Assembly: GCA_963693365.1 (NCBI GenBank)
Contig: CAVNZM010000013.1
Span: forward strand, 8,122,001-8,186,000
Length of the DNA: 64,000 bases
Reading direction: 5' to 3'
Source: Amoebidium appalachense
Taxonomy: Eukaryota > Ichthyosporea
The notes below the pieces were generated by a model. It had not been told where the DNA came from, did no database searches, and saw only the letters and a list, made by a program, of their open reading frames with translations. Within the stretch, counting starts at the first letter, position 1; every line of letters starts with the position of its first letter. Below, piece by piece: positions 16,714 through 29,100 of the stretch. The position numbers and the translations under genes were made by a program.

Positions 16714-18014
16714 TCAGTCACGAAGACTGAGTGAATCACGGTGCTGCTCGTGGGAGGGCCCGGGCAGGGGCTTGGTGAAGATGTCAGCCACGTTGTCTTT
16801 GCTGGACACGTAGGTGACGACCACATCCCCACTCTTGATGTAGTCCTTCGTGTTGTGGTACCGGACTGCAATGTGTTTGGTCCGGTGCTTGATGCTATTG
16901 GTGTGCAGGAGGGCAATGGTGGACTGGTTGTCACAGTAGACGGGGGTGGGGTCGGTCATCGGGTAGCCGAGTTCACGGTCCGGGAGGAGATCACGGTGCC
17001 AGATGACGTTTTGAACAGCAGCATTGATGGCCAGAAGCTCAGCCTCGGTGGTGGATGTTGCCGTGATGGACTGCAGCTTCGAATACCATGTGATGGGTAT
17101 GCCCTTGAAGAAGATGACGTATCCGGTGGTTGAACGACGGGTGTTGGGGCAGTTGGCAAAGTCAGCATCAGAATAACACTCCAGCAAGGGGGTGTTGTCG
17201 TCGGATGCAGACTTGTCGTAGTGAAGGCCGAGGTTGGAAGTGCCGATGAGGTACCGAACTACACGGAGTAGACATTCCCATGCAAGTTTGGCGGGGTTGG
17301 CACTGAATCTACCGAGGTAGCCGATGGCAAAGGAGATGTCGGGCCGGGAACAACGAGCAACCCACAAAAGACGGCCGAGTAGTTCACGGTAGGGAACCTT
17401 GATGGGTGGTGAGTCGTTCTCGTTGATGGTGATGACGGTGCCGACGGGAATGGGAGTAGCCTTGGGGTGAGCATCGTTGAGGTTGAAGTCTCTGACGATG
17501 TCGTTGATGTAGGATTGTTGAAGCAGCTTGAGGTGACCGGGGGTGTGGATGAGCTGGGTGCCAAGGAAGATGTCGGGAAGGTCAACCTTGCAGAGAGCTG
17601 ACTTCATGATGTGGTCTACTAGATCCTTGGTGTGGGAAGAGTTGGCCGTGCAGATGATGATGACGTCGTCCACATAGTTGCCGGTGAGGATGATGTCACC
17701 GTTGGGGAAGGTCTTGATGTAGACACATGGATCTGAACGGAGACGTTCGAGACCGTGAGCAAGGAGGACCTTGTCGAAGTACTCATACCATGCCAGTGAT
17801 GCTTGCTTGAGGCCGTAGAGTGCCTTCTTAAGTTTCCAGACCTTGTGCTCGTTGCCGGGGGTGATGAAGCCAGGACGGTGGCTCAATGTAGATGTCTTCT
17901 TGAAGAGGACTGTTGAGGAGGGCAGTTGAGACGTCGAGTTGATGAATCTCATGGTTGCCGTCCACACCGATGGCAAGGAGGGCACGGACGGAGGAGGACA
18001 TCACCACGGGGGAA
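16714..18014 (-). pseudogene. pol: Copia-1 reverse transcriptase and RNase H
   Basis: Minus-strand frame of the reverse transcriptase C-terminal half through RNase H. Visible are LKKALYGLKQASLAWY, the active-site NYVDD, the LLGRLLWVARCSRPDI block, RNase H ECYSDADFA and TEAELLA, and the terminal NVADIFTKPL typical of copia pol. The N-terminal part (17885-18014) is readable only in another frame: one extra base near 17883 shifts it. The true upstream part lies beyond element B at 21575-21700. A small insertion (PDR) relative to copia-2 occurs before ELGYPMT. Confidence 0.9.
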
Positions 18015-18019
18015 GAGGT

Positions 18020-18504
18020 TGTAAACAGTTGGACTAGTTAGGATAAGGCAGAGTACAACTGAATCAAAATAAAGACAGAGAACGGGTAGAAAGGCACACG
18101 CGGCCAGGTTGCTTTTACTATGGGCCGACTCAGTCTGTCTCAGACTTCACTGATGTGATCCCCGTACTGGGACGGCTTTCTTATATAACCCCCAGGTTTT
18201 GGATCAAGGCCCAGGATTGGTTCATCCGCGGCCAGCGCGGGTGGCAACATGCCATTCGTGATTCTGGTGCGGTCCGTGCCAGTCAGACCTTCGTCCTATT
18301 TAAGCTGTAAAAACATCTTATTGGTTCACTTCGTTGATGTGGTATGCAGCGGTAGAACCATATATGGTTCATTTCTTAGGTAAGATTGATTCCTATTGGT
18401 GCGGACATAATATTTATGTGATATTCGTTACAAAGCACGAATCGTGTGCTAGTACATCACATTCTTTAGTAAACATATACAGTTCATGTGTACAGTTGTT
18501 TACA
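18020..18504 (-). repeat. 3' LTR of element B
   Basis: 485 bp, TG...CA. Contains the 16-bp palindrome GAACCATATATGGTTC, which is half lost in element A LTRs. Adjacent purine run (minus strand) at 18505-18515. Confidence 0.9.
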
Positions 18505-21084
18505 CTCCCCCCCTTGTCGGGAGCCTGGTGGTGTCGTTAGACAAGCAAACCACCAGGCTGAGAGGCGATAAACAACCATCAGCGAGATTTTGTGTGCGCC
18601 GAGCTGCTGAACAGAACAGAGCAAGGACGGTGGAATAGTGTTGTGCACGTCTATGAGCACTTCTTCATTTGCCAAAACACAAATTCATGCAGCATTCTTC
18701 TGTGTTTTCATTTTCGTGGCGAAGATTGTTGCAGAGTGTGCGTGCGAATTGTTCGCTTCGTCTCTGTGCTTGGCTTTTTCTGTAGAAGTAATATTTTCCT
18801 TTTTGGGGAATTTTTCCTTTTTAGGACACTCCCGCAGATTCGTTTTCAATTGCGAGTAATTTAGTTGTGTGGATGAATGATCATACCAAACATTCGATAA
18901 TGAATATAACTCAAGCCTTAGGTCACTTCGTAGCTCAGGTAGTGGTGGATAGCTTCAAGGCTTAGCCACTGCTCCTTATCCCGGTTCTACCTTAAGACTG
19001 TAAGGCGAGTCACCATGGCCGGAAAAGCCACTTCTTTCATGAACAAAGAGCACTTCTTTCCTTTCAGCTTTAACCCTGCATCATCGGAGCCGGGAATAAC
19101 ATGAATAAGAATGCCCTAAATGTTCTTCGTTGGGCGACATAAAGAAATATATCAGCCCGTCAGAACCAGTAAAAACCCGGTTCATAATTCATAAGAAGAG
19201 GGTAGGCAAAGCAAGCCTTCTTCAGAAAACACATGCTTCCATTCGTGAGCAGTTTTCGTATCCCATTTGCCAGCCATTTTCGTTGAGCAGGGGGATTCCA
19301 GGCATAATACATTCTTCTGGAGGCTTGGCCTAAAAAGAAAAGTCGTCACAGTCGCCCTTTCTTTTGTAAGCAACTTCGTGAGCGCGCTTCGTGTTTTCAT
19401 ATCCTCCAGTGCAGGTCTGGATGGTGCCCCATCCTCTGCTTCATTTGTAGGTGGCCCTACTGTTGGTTCTGTTCATTGTGTGTACCAAAACCATTCGTAT
19501 TCGTGGAACTGCTTTGTGCTGTGCTTTCTTTCGTGTTGGTGTTCATGGATTTACCCCGCACACACACCCTACTTCTCACATACTATCAGATGTAAGTAGC
19601 TGCCTGGTGAGTGTGTGGTTCGTGTTCGTTGGACCCTTCCGTTACTTCCTAAGAAGAGCATTTCGTTTTAGCAGAGGTACCCAATAAGGCAGCTTGTGGG
19701 GTTGTCTCCCGCCTGTGCCCATTGGTGGGGTCTGTACGTGCTATAGGGTTACAGTGTCATCGGGTTTTGCCGGGGAATAACACGGCCATCTCTGTACCAG
19801 GGCCAAGGTCACATGATGGTTCAATGTATTAAACAACACCACCTTGCATTCTTATTCGTCCCGCAACCACACTTTCTTCACTAGTGACGGGGGGTATTCT
19901 TTATTCGAAAGGCTTCCAGCCAAAATACTGACACTGTATGCTGGTGTTGTGGGGGAACGGTGCCCATACCACATTCTTTTATTCTGGTGGGGTTGTGCCG
20001 GCAGCAATTTTTATTTTTTTGCAAGGCTCGACAGTGTAATTCATATGTTACAGTATTGCCACAGACTGGCAAGTACCATTAAATTCGTACCCCACACCTT
20101 CGTTTGTCTTTCACATGCACGAACAAAAGTTCTGCATCGACTTTATTAACAACATGCCTTCTGTGCACCAAGAGTGCAAATTCGTTTGGGCATGGCACCA
20201 GTAAGGGTGACGTGAGGTACTTCGTATTGTTTAGGCATGCAGGCATACATTCGTGCGCATGTTGTGCATCCTGTGCGCTAAACTATGGGGCATGCTGTAT
20301 TGGAGAACAGCAAGGGATTCGAAGCATGCATGCAACACTACTTTCATAAGATCTTAGGTCCTACATGCTATAGCAACAGCGACTATCTTCTTTGTTAAGT
20401 GCATTTGTGCTGAAAGTGGCCGTGCATCTGAGTTGCGAGTGTGGACGTGCACGCAGTGGCATGGACACGATGACAGTGTGCAATAGCACAATGCACGCAA
20501 GAGCAACAGTTTCCTTTTCTTCGTAACATTGGGGCTGTGTGCATTGCAACCCAAGCAGTGTTGTGCATTCGTTCTTTTCATTTTCGTATTTTCTTTTCTC
20601 ATTGCTTTCGTTTTTCGTTGCTAAAGTCGGTTCGTTATAATTACTTCGTTTTTTCGTTGTGTATTCGTGTTTCGTTAGTTCGTATTTCTATATGCATTCG
20701 TTTTTCTTTGGTTCGTTATTTCGTTGTATCTTCGTGAACAGTTCGTTTTTCGTTGGATCGTTTTTTCGTTTATAGTTCTTTATTGGTTAGTTCGTTGCTT
20801 CATTGTTTCGTAATGGATTGGGAAAGTTTTCTTTGTGCAAAGTTTTGTAGTTCTCGTTATTTAGTTATGAGTTCGTTTTTCCAACTTTCCGTACTTTCTG
20901 TGTCTTGTCAGTGGGCTGGCCACTTCAGACGTGTCGGCGGATATTCTAGATAAGTCATTGATCGGCCATGATGAGCGATGGAGAATCTTGAACGGATTGA
21001 AAGATGTGAGTTTCGCATTCGAAGGATGTGAGATTCTTGAAATGATTGAAAGATGTGTGAGATTCTTGTCTGCGCGGTCGCCAA

Positions 21085-21569
21085 TGTAAACAGTTGGACT
21101 AGTTAGGATAAGGCAGAGTACAACTGAATCAAAATAAAGACAGAGAACGGGTAGAAAGGCACACGCGGCCAGGTTGCTTTTACTATGGGCCGACTCAGTC
21201 TGTCTCAGACTTCACTGATGTGATCCCCGTACTGGGACGGCTTTCTTATATAGCCCCCAGGTTTCGGATCAAGGCCCAGGATTGGTTCATCCGCGGCCAG
21301 CGCGGGTGGCAACATGCCATTCGTGATTCTGGTGCGGTCCGAGCCAGTCAGACCTTCGTCCTATTTAAGCTGTAAAAACATCTTATTGGTTCACTTCGTT
21401 GATGTGGTATGCAGCGGTAGAACCATATATGGTTCATTTCTTAGGTAAGATTGATTCCTATTGGTGCGGACATAATATTTATGTGATATTCGTTACAAAG
21501 CACGAATCGTGTGCTAGTACATCACATTCTTTAGTAAACATATACAGTTCATGTGTACAGTTGTTTACA
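21085..21569 (-). repeat. 5' LTR of element B
   Basis: 485 bp. Primer-site complement CGCGGTCGCCA abuts it at 21074-21084. GAGGT follows at 21570-21574. Confidence 0.9.
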
Positions 21570-21574
21570 GAGGT

Positions 21575-23796
21575 GTCACCGTAGTCAACACCGTAGACTT
21601 GAGTGAAGCCCTTTGCAACACCACGAGCTTTGATCTTGGTGTCACCGGCTGAGTTGAGGACTTTCTCAGTCACAATCCACTTGAACTTGATGATGTTGGC
21701 ACTAGGGGGGGATCAACAATGGTGAAGACATCCTTGGTGATGAAGGCTTGGTACTCGGAGGTGAGGGCAGCTATGACGGCATCACCGTTGGGACCGTTGC
21801 AAAGCTTTTGAATGCCCTTGGGAAGCTGGTCAAGGTTGATGGTCGGTGCTACGATGCTGACCAGTGCCGTTGGAGTCTTGGTGAGACGTGTAGACCGACG
21901 AAGGTTGGGCTTGGGGGGGTCCTTGAGGGGGGTGGTGGCCGGGTAGGTGGTGGAGGCCGGGATAGGGGCATGGAAGCCAGGAATAGGACCGGTGGTGAGG
22001 GGGGCATCGGTGTCCACAGGGCTGCTCGAGGCCGAGTGGAAGGTGGGGGACCCAGGACGAACCGGAGTCATGTAGCCGGGTTGATGTACAGCAACGGGGG
22101 GGGCCGGCAGCAAGGGTTGTTGGCCAGTGGGGGGGTGGCTCGGGGGAGGCACGGGTTCAACCGGGGCTGGTTGGTTGTGCCAGGACGGTTGGGAGATGAC
22201 CACAGACGAAGTTTCATCGTCGTCGTCGGAGGGGGGGTCCAATGTCGGCAGATCGGGTTTGGGGGGAACGGAGACCTGATTGGTGACGGTGGAGAAGGCA
22301 CGGTGGCCGAGACGGTTGTGCCAAAGGGTGAGGTCGTTGGTTGGTTGAGTCCTTGCTGTGTAGGCTTGGACTCTCGGGTGTTTAGGAGTCTCAATCACAT
22401 AGTCAGTGATGTAGTAGAGACCGTCGAGGGGGGTGAGATCTGAAATGATGTCACCATTACGGCTGTAGAGGAACGACGGGTGGTTGTCTGTATCGTCACA
22501 ATGACCCAGGAGGCCGGCAGCTGAGGCCATGGAGGTAGACACGAGGAAAGACGGTGCCTCGGGTACGTAGTAAGCATTGATGCTGCACTGTGTTGGGTGG
22601 CCGTTGTAGTGCAGTGTCATGTTGATGATGCCACGTTGTTTGGCATTGACTGTGCCGAGGCCGTGAATGGGGGTGGGAGGACACGGGGTAAGGGAGGAGA
22701 AATACTCCTTGATGGGGCAGATGTGTGCATTACAAGCACTGTCCCAGACGGGGTCGTTACTGTCAGGTGTGCCGGTGGAGGAGATGAGTGCAAATTTCAC
22801 ACTCTTGTCGCCTTTCTCCTGCTTGGCACGACGAGCAACAGTACAGCCAGGCTCCGGGCATGCTGTGATGTGGTGGGGCTCATGGCAGTAGGAACACTCC
22901 ACCTTCTTGGTGTTGTGCTGTCGGTTACGGTTGTCCCTGTTACCACGGTGGTAAGGGGAAGTTGAACGGGGGCCGGGTGACTTGGAGGAAGGACGAGGAT
23001 CACGGGAACGGGACGGGGATCGGTGAGGTGTATGCTCACGTCGAGGAATACGGTTACGGAGGTCACCGGGGGGAAGCACTCTGCTCTGGAGTGCACGGAG
23101 GGGACGGTTGTTGACGGTTGCACCTGTGCCTGCGTCGATGAGGCCGGCACGGATTTCAGCTCCTCGGATGTCACTGATGAGCATGTTGAAGGACGGGTAG
23201 GCCTTGTTGTTCATCCAGTAGTCGGAGCAGAGACGTTCAATGTCGGAGCAGACCAGGGCCGTGTTCTTCCGGAGGTGGAGGAAGAACTTACGTACGACAT
23301 CCTTGTGCTGGACGGGCTCGTCGAGGCAGGCAAGTGTCGTAGCCAGACGTTGGAGACGGGTGAGGTATGCTGTGACGTTGGGGTAGTCTCGTAGTTCAAG
23401 CTCCTCGAAGGTGACTTGGATATGGGTGACTCGGGCCTCCTTCTCTGCTACATACGCCATACGTAGGTTGTGGAAGACTTCACCACCGTGGACACCGTCT
23501 TGCATCCGGCCGGAGTCGTAGAGCTCGGTCGGGTGGACGGACTGGTTGAGGATCTGGTCGAGGACGTCGGAAGCTTTCTTGTAGGAGTCCTTGGTGGTGT
23601 AGCCTAGCCACTGGTTGGCTTCAGCGCCGTCAACCCACTGTGGCCTCTTGATAGCGTCAACGAATTTCTCGGCAATGGTTGTTCTAATGAACCGGTGAAT
23701 GAGTGGCTCCCACTCGAAATAATTAAGACGTTTCTCGTCTCGTTTCTCGGACGGATTCCATATTGGAAGGTTGATATACGACGGTTTGTCAGTCAT
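21575..23796 (-). pseudogene. gag-pol: Copia-1 gag, protease and start of pol, integrase deleted
   Basis: Start chosen at 23796 (MTDKPSY), homologous to MSEKPAY of copia-2. Gag is about 260 aa, then an Arg/Ser-rich linker, a CCHC-like knuckle (CSYCHEPHHITAC), protease WDSAC (D-S-A in place of D-S/T-G) and pre-integrase LWHNRLGHRAFS. The frame then jumps directly to the proline-rich tether after integrase. About 880 bp present in copia-2, covering the integrase core, is absent and the deletion is in frame. A one-base indel in the G7 run 21705-21711 shifts the reverse-transcriptase start, and element B truncates the frame just after GVDYGDT. Confidence 0.9.
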
Positions 23797-23871
23797 GATT
23801 GAAGCAGTTAGACTGAGGAATTTCGCGGTTGTAACGAGATTGTGTGTTAGCGTGCAAAGGGGCCGTAAACC

Positions 23872-24579
23872 TGTTATTTTGTGTGGGTAAACGGAGAAGC
23901 AGAGAGCACAGATGGGTGTTATGATATACACAACACAGAGACACACGGGAAAAACACAACCGGAGAGGAGGAACGACTTCTGGAACCATAGGAAATGAAT
24001 ACGACTGCTTATGATTTATTTCAAGATGAGGTCCCTTTTATACTTGGGAATGTGAAACGATAAACCAATCAAAAGAACGAAAACTATGAGTGTAAAATAT
24101 ATCGATTAAAATGTCTGTCGACACATAGAATATAAAACTCAATCCTCTAATGAAAGAAACTTCTAATAAAAGCACGGAAACATTTAACAAAATGAAACCA
24201 CTTATGTAACTATTAATTCATAACATACATTTATACATGTTCTTATCATAACACGTCTAAATATAATTATTCCTAATAGTTGAAGAACATAGCACAATGC
24301 TACGTCGTGGGAAAGGAATGAGAAAGGAATGTAAGTTACTATATTTGGGAAAATACAAACGAGATATGATTGGATGACATATATAGATTTTGACACAAAC
24401 GACAATACGTGTGCGCGAGCTAAGTATGTCGATACGTACACAGATCTAAGATGTCGTGTACACGGAAACGGAAAAGAAAGAAAGAAATGAAGAAAGGAAA
24501 AGGAAACAAACTACAACAACTAATAAATAAATACAAAACTCAACTTCTAAGTCTTGCTGAGAATCAAGTGAAGATGACA
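23872..24579 (-). repeat. 5' LTR of copia-1
   Basis: 708 bp, TG...CA on the minus strand. It is followed by GGTTTACGGCCCCTTTGCAC, matching GGTTAAAGGCCCATTTTCGC after the copia-2 5' LTR: a shared primer-site region. Confidence 0.9.
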
Positions 24580-24742
24580 GAAAGAGCGAGGGGGGGGAAA
24601 GCCGGAGAGAGAGTGTGTTTGGGGGGGGGGAGGGAGGGGGAGGGGAAGGAGAGGAGCCGGAGAGAGAGAGTGGGGAGAGAACGGAGAGAGAGAGGTGGAG
24701 GGAGGGGGAGAGAGAAAGAGAGAGAGGTAGAGAGGGGGGGGG

Positions 24743-24775
<33 letters not shown>

Positions 24776-25083
24776 GGGGGGGGGGGGGGGTGGGAGGGAT
24801 CCGGAGGGTGGAAACTTTAGGAGGGAGGGCCGCTGAGGTAGGGAGATCATACGGTGGATATCCGAGGGAGAGAGAGGGAGGGGGGAGAAAAGGGAGATAG
24901 CGTGAAGGAAAGAGGGAGTGAGGGAGGGAGGTGCGAGGGAGGGAGGGAGGGAGAAGGAGGGAGAGAGAGGAAGGAGGGGCTGTGCCCAGGGGAATGGGGG
25001 TTGGGGGAGGGGGCGGAGTCATGGAGGGGGAGGGAGGGGTGCGGCGGGGGGGGAGGGCCAGGGAGGGGAGGATGGGAGGGGGG
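24580..25083. repeat. Purine tract between copia-1 and copia-2
   Basis: GAGA, GGGA and poly-G sequence with few pyrimidines over about 500 bp. It is the continuation of 11161-11398 and 15416-15495, and it ends at the copia-2 target duplication GGGGG. Confidence 0.85.
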
Positions 25084-25988
25084 TGTTGGAATACGTCACC
25101 ATATATGACAGCAAGAGCCTTGAAGTATGTATGTGTCCTAGCTTGTTTGTATTCGTGTCTGCTTTCCTCCTTTGTGCTCTCTCTCTCTCCCTCTCTCTCT
25201 CTCCCTCTCTCTCTCTCTCTCCCTCTCTCTCTCCCCCCCCCCCCCCCCCCCCCCCCCGTATCTCTCTCTCCCTTGTTTCTGTGGGCACAGATATCTGTAG
25301 ATCTGTGCACACCTGGCTCTCTTGCCTGATAAGAACTTATTGTGTTTTTATTTCTATTTGCTCTCCTCTGTTTATCTGAGAGGTAGCGTGATTGGCTAGC
25401 CTCACTCGTTGTCTTTCCTTTATTTCAAAATGGCCTAGTTTTGTTCTCAAAAGGATGGTTCGCCAATAGTCGCGAGCGAGTACATCTGTAGATTGTGTTG
25501 TGCATTCCTGTCTGTTAATATATGTGTGTTGTGATTGGACAATAGATATATATGGAATTCGGTTTATTGCAAAGTGTCTTCACTTTGAGAGTGTCGACTG
25601 TTAGGAAATATATGTATTTAAATAAGTTTCTTTATAGAGACGAACATAAATATATATGTGAGTTAATAGTGACTAGATGTATAATTACTTAATTTATTTA
25701 AGTAAGAGTTTCTACACTTTAGTTTAATCGGAAAGTTGGAATGCGTATGCTCTGTCGGAATGTGTTTTTCTATCTTCTGATAGAACCGATTGGTTCTCCC
25801 TCTTTAGTTGTGATAAGGTGATAAGTCGCAAGTACAAAAGGAACCGAGAGCACAATAAAGATTCAGTTGTTGTTTGAAATCTTTCAATGTCTCGTGAACA
25901 ACTCCGATTGCCCTCTCATTAATGTGTTAGTCGTGTTTTACATGACACCTCTGTGCACTCTGCTCCCTTAGACCCGTACAAAACAACA
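25084..25988 (+). repeat. 5' LTR of copia-2
   Basis: 905 bp. Carries an unusual internal (CT)n plus poly-C tract (25177-25258) and AATAAA near 25852. The tract is complementary in composition to the purine tract the element entered. Confidence 0.9.
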
Positions 25989-26106
25989 GGTTAAAGGCCC
26001 ATTTTCGCACGCTCTCGCAACACATACTCTCGCTGCAATCAAAAATATTCAAATTTGAATACCGATCTGATTCCTCTCTCACGCATCATCTGACTGATTG
26101 ATCACC

Positions 26107-29100
26107 ATGTCGGAGAAACCTGCGTATCTCAACCTCACCCCCTGGAAAGGGGATGACACCACGGACAAGAAGTCCGGCAAACGTCTCACCTATTATGAGT
26201 GGGAACCCGTCATCTTCCGGTACCTACGTACCACCACCGCGGCCAAGTTAGTGCCCGTCATCAAGGCCCCCGAGTGGGTCGACCCTTCCGACGAGAATGA
26301 GTGGCACGGCTACGACACTGAGGAGGCCTACACCGAGGCTTCCAACCTCCTTGAACAGATGTTTACTCAACTCGTCTCCAATGATGAGCTGTATAACTCT
26401 GGTCAAATCCACGATGATGTGTCACCTGCCCAAGCTTTCCACAACCTCCGTATGACCTATGCGGCTGAACGTGAAGATCGTGCTCGTCAAATCCTCCTCG
26501 ACTACCATGAGCTTGAACTCAAAGACTTCAAGACCGTCACGGCCTACCTCACCATGGCACGCCGTCTGTGCACTACCCTGCACATCCTCGAAGAGCCCAT
26601 TCCTCACAAGACTATGGTTGATAACTTCTTCATCCACCTCAAGAAGAACCGTAAGTTAGTTTGTACCGACATCCAGGCCATGATTGCTGACTACTTCCGT
26701 CGTACCATTAACTACGAGACCTACAACCGTCTAATCAGTGACATCAGAGCTGCAGAGATCCGTGAAGGTCTCATCGACTCTGGGTCCGGGTCCTCCTCCA
26801 CCGTCCGAACAGCACGTGCCCTGCAAAGCCGTGTACTCACCAAGGACGACCTCAGACACCGGATCCCCCGACGTGACAGCTCCGTCTCCCGTCACCCCCG
26901 CGGTCGTCCCACCGATCGATCCCCCTCAGTTGACCGTGATTACTCACGGTCCCGTTCCCCCGGCTATCGTTCCCGGTCACCCTACCCCCCACGTAAAGGG
27001 GGTAACCGTCATTCCCAGCCACCCCGAGCCAAGACCACTGGCTCCCTCGACTGTGCCTACTGTCACGAAGACCATCATGTCACACAGTGTGACAAACCTG
27101 GCTGCTCAATTGCCCGTCGTCACCGTGCCAACACCAAGTCTGGAAAAGAGGTGCATTTTGCCCTCGTGTCCACCACGGCCTCCCTACCCATGGACCCCTG
27201 CTGGGACTCGGCTTCAAACGTCCACGTGTGCCCAGTAAAAGAGTACTTCTCTACTCTTGAGCCATGCCCCCCGACTGACGTCCACGGCCTCGGCATCGTC
27301 ACTGCACATCACCGTGGTGTCATCAACCTGGCCGTCACCTACAACGGAGTAACATCAGTACTGAGCCTCAACACCCTCTATGTACCCGACTCCCCAGCCT
27401 TCCTGATATCACCCTCAATGGCCTCCAAGTCGGGTCTCCTTGCCCACCTCGATGATGAGGATGCATTCCCATCATACCTCTGCACTCGTGGTGGCAACAT
27501 CGTGTGTTCCCTCACAGGCACAGATGGACTGTACTTCATCACTGACTATGAGATACGTCCCTCCATCCCTCGGACCGTCACTGCTCTGGTAGCCAACGTC
27601 AAGGTCAACAATGATCCTCAGCTCTGGCACCACCGTCTCGGCCATCGTGCCCTGTCCACCCTCACCAAGATGGTGAGAGGTGACCTCGTGACAGGCCTCC
27701 CCTCATCCCTCTCAGTGGCTGACACCACTGACTGCTTCGGTTGTGTCTCCGGCAAGACCACCAAGGCCCCATTCTCCGGCACCAGAACCCAGTGCCCCTT
27801 CCCCGGTGCCAAGTGGCACATGGACTTCTTCGAGCCTCCCTGTGCCTCCTATGGTGGCTACAAGGTGGCCCTCGTGTGTACCTGTGATGCCTCCGGCTAC
27901 ACCATCGTGTACCTCCTCCGTGATCGATCCGAAACTCTCGAATACGTCAAGGCCCTGGTTGAGACTACTGACAAGCAACCCGACAAGGTGGTGACCCACT
28001 TCCGTTCAGACTCTGGGTCCGAGTTCACCTCCCACGCTATGGAGCAGTACTGCCAGTCCAAGGGCATCACTCAGGAATTTGCCCCGGTTGACTGCCCCCA
28101 ACTCAACGGCTTCGTTGGGGTTGACTGCCCCCAACTCAACGGCTTCGTTGACGTAAGATGAGGGATCTGCAGGAGATCGTTCGGTGCTTCCTTCATCAGC
28201 CTGGGACAAGGCCGACTCCCTTTCCCCCAAACTGTGGGGAGCTGCTCTCAAGCATGCTGCCTACATCATCAACGTGACCCCGGCCAGAGCTGCCAATGGC
28301 CGTACACCGTTTGAAATTTTCTACGGTGTCAAGCCTGACATCTCCCACCTGCACGTGTTCGGCTGCCCAGCCTATGTACACGTCCCTGCATCCAAACGAG
28401 ACAAGTTGGCCTCTACCGTCAAACTCGGCACCTACGTGGGCTGGGATATCACCAACAAAGCCCACAAGATCATGAATCTACGTGGCAACACGGTCAACCT
28501 CTACCGCGATGTCGTCTTCGACGAATCACAATTCACCACGGCATCCAATCAGATTTCTGTGCAGGCCACCAATCAGACGACCTCAATCGATTCATCCCTG
28601 CATTCCGGAAATTCCAATTCCGATGACGATGAAATTCCGTCGGTGATTATCCGTCGTTCCCCCCGTCGTGTACCTGCCCCCGTGGCTCCACCCACCCCCC
28701 CCCCCCACCGGTCAGCAACCCCTGCTGCCGGCCCCTGCCGTCAATGACCACGTACCTGGTCATCTCACCCCGGTTCGTCCTGGGTCTCCGGAGTTCCACT
28801 CGGCCCCGTCCAGCCCCGTGTTATCCGACTCCCCCCTCAACACGGCACCCATCCCTGGCTTCCAGGCCCCCATCCCCGACCACCGAGTGTCTGTCCCAGA
28901 CAACCCCCCGGCCCCTGAGCCCCTCCGTACCGTTCCCCGTCGTTCCTCCCGTCTCTCCTCCCGGCCTGCTATGGCTATGGTGAGCATCTCCCGACCCAGC
29001 CTTGATGTGTCTCAGCTGCCCCGGTCAATTCAGAAGCTGTGCTCTGGCACCAAGGGTGATGAAGTGGTGACTGCCCTCACTGCCGAGTACAAGGCTTTCA

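Larger units (their letters stand above)
18020..21569 (-). mobile_element. LTR element B, non-coding, inserted in copia-1 pol
   Basis: Same family as element A, opposite orientation: 485-bp LTRs (18020-18504, 21085-21569) with about three differences, target duplication GAGGT on both sides. The interior is about 2,580 bp and matches element A except for a 462-bp deletion whose ends share ATGAA (A coordinates 13578 and 14040). LTRs differ from element A by a block (CTGTAAAAACATC in place of ATGCAAACCCC) and so form a subfamily. No gag or pol. Confidence 0.92.
15496..24579 (-). mobile_element. Copia-1, Ty1/copia retrotransposon (interrupted)
   Basis: Bounded by 708-bp LTRs (15496-16203 and 23872-24579) differing at about four positions, with target duplication GAAAG on both sides. 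On the minus strand the order is LTR, gag with zinc knuckle, protease, pre-integrase motif, (integrase core missing), reverse transcriptase, RNase H, purine tract, LTR. This is the copia order. Without the nested element B it is about 5.5 kb. It is same-family as copia-2 but with unrelated LTRs. It cannot be autonomous, since the integrase core is deleted and frames are shifted. Confidence 0.93.
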
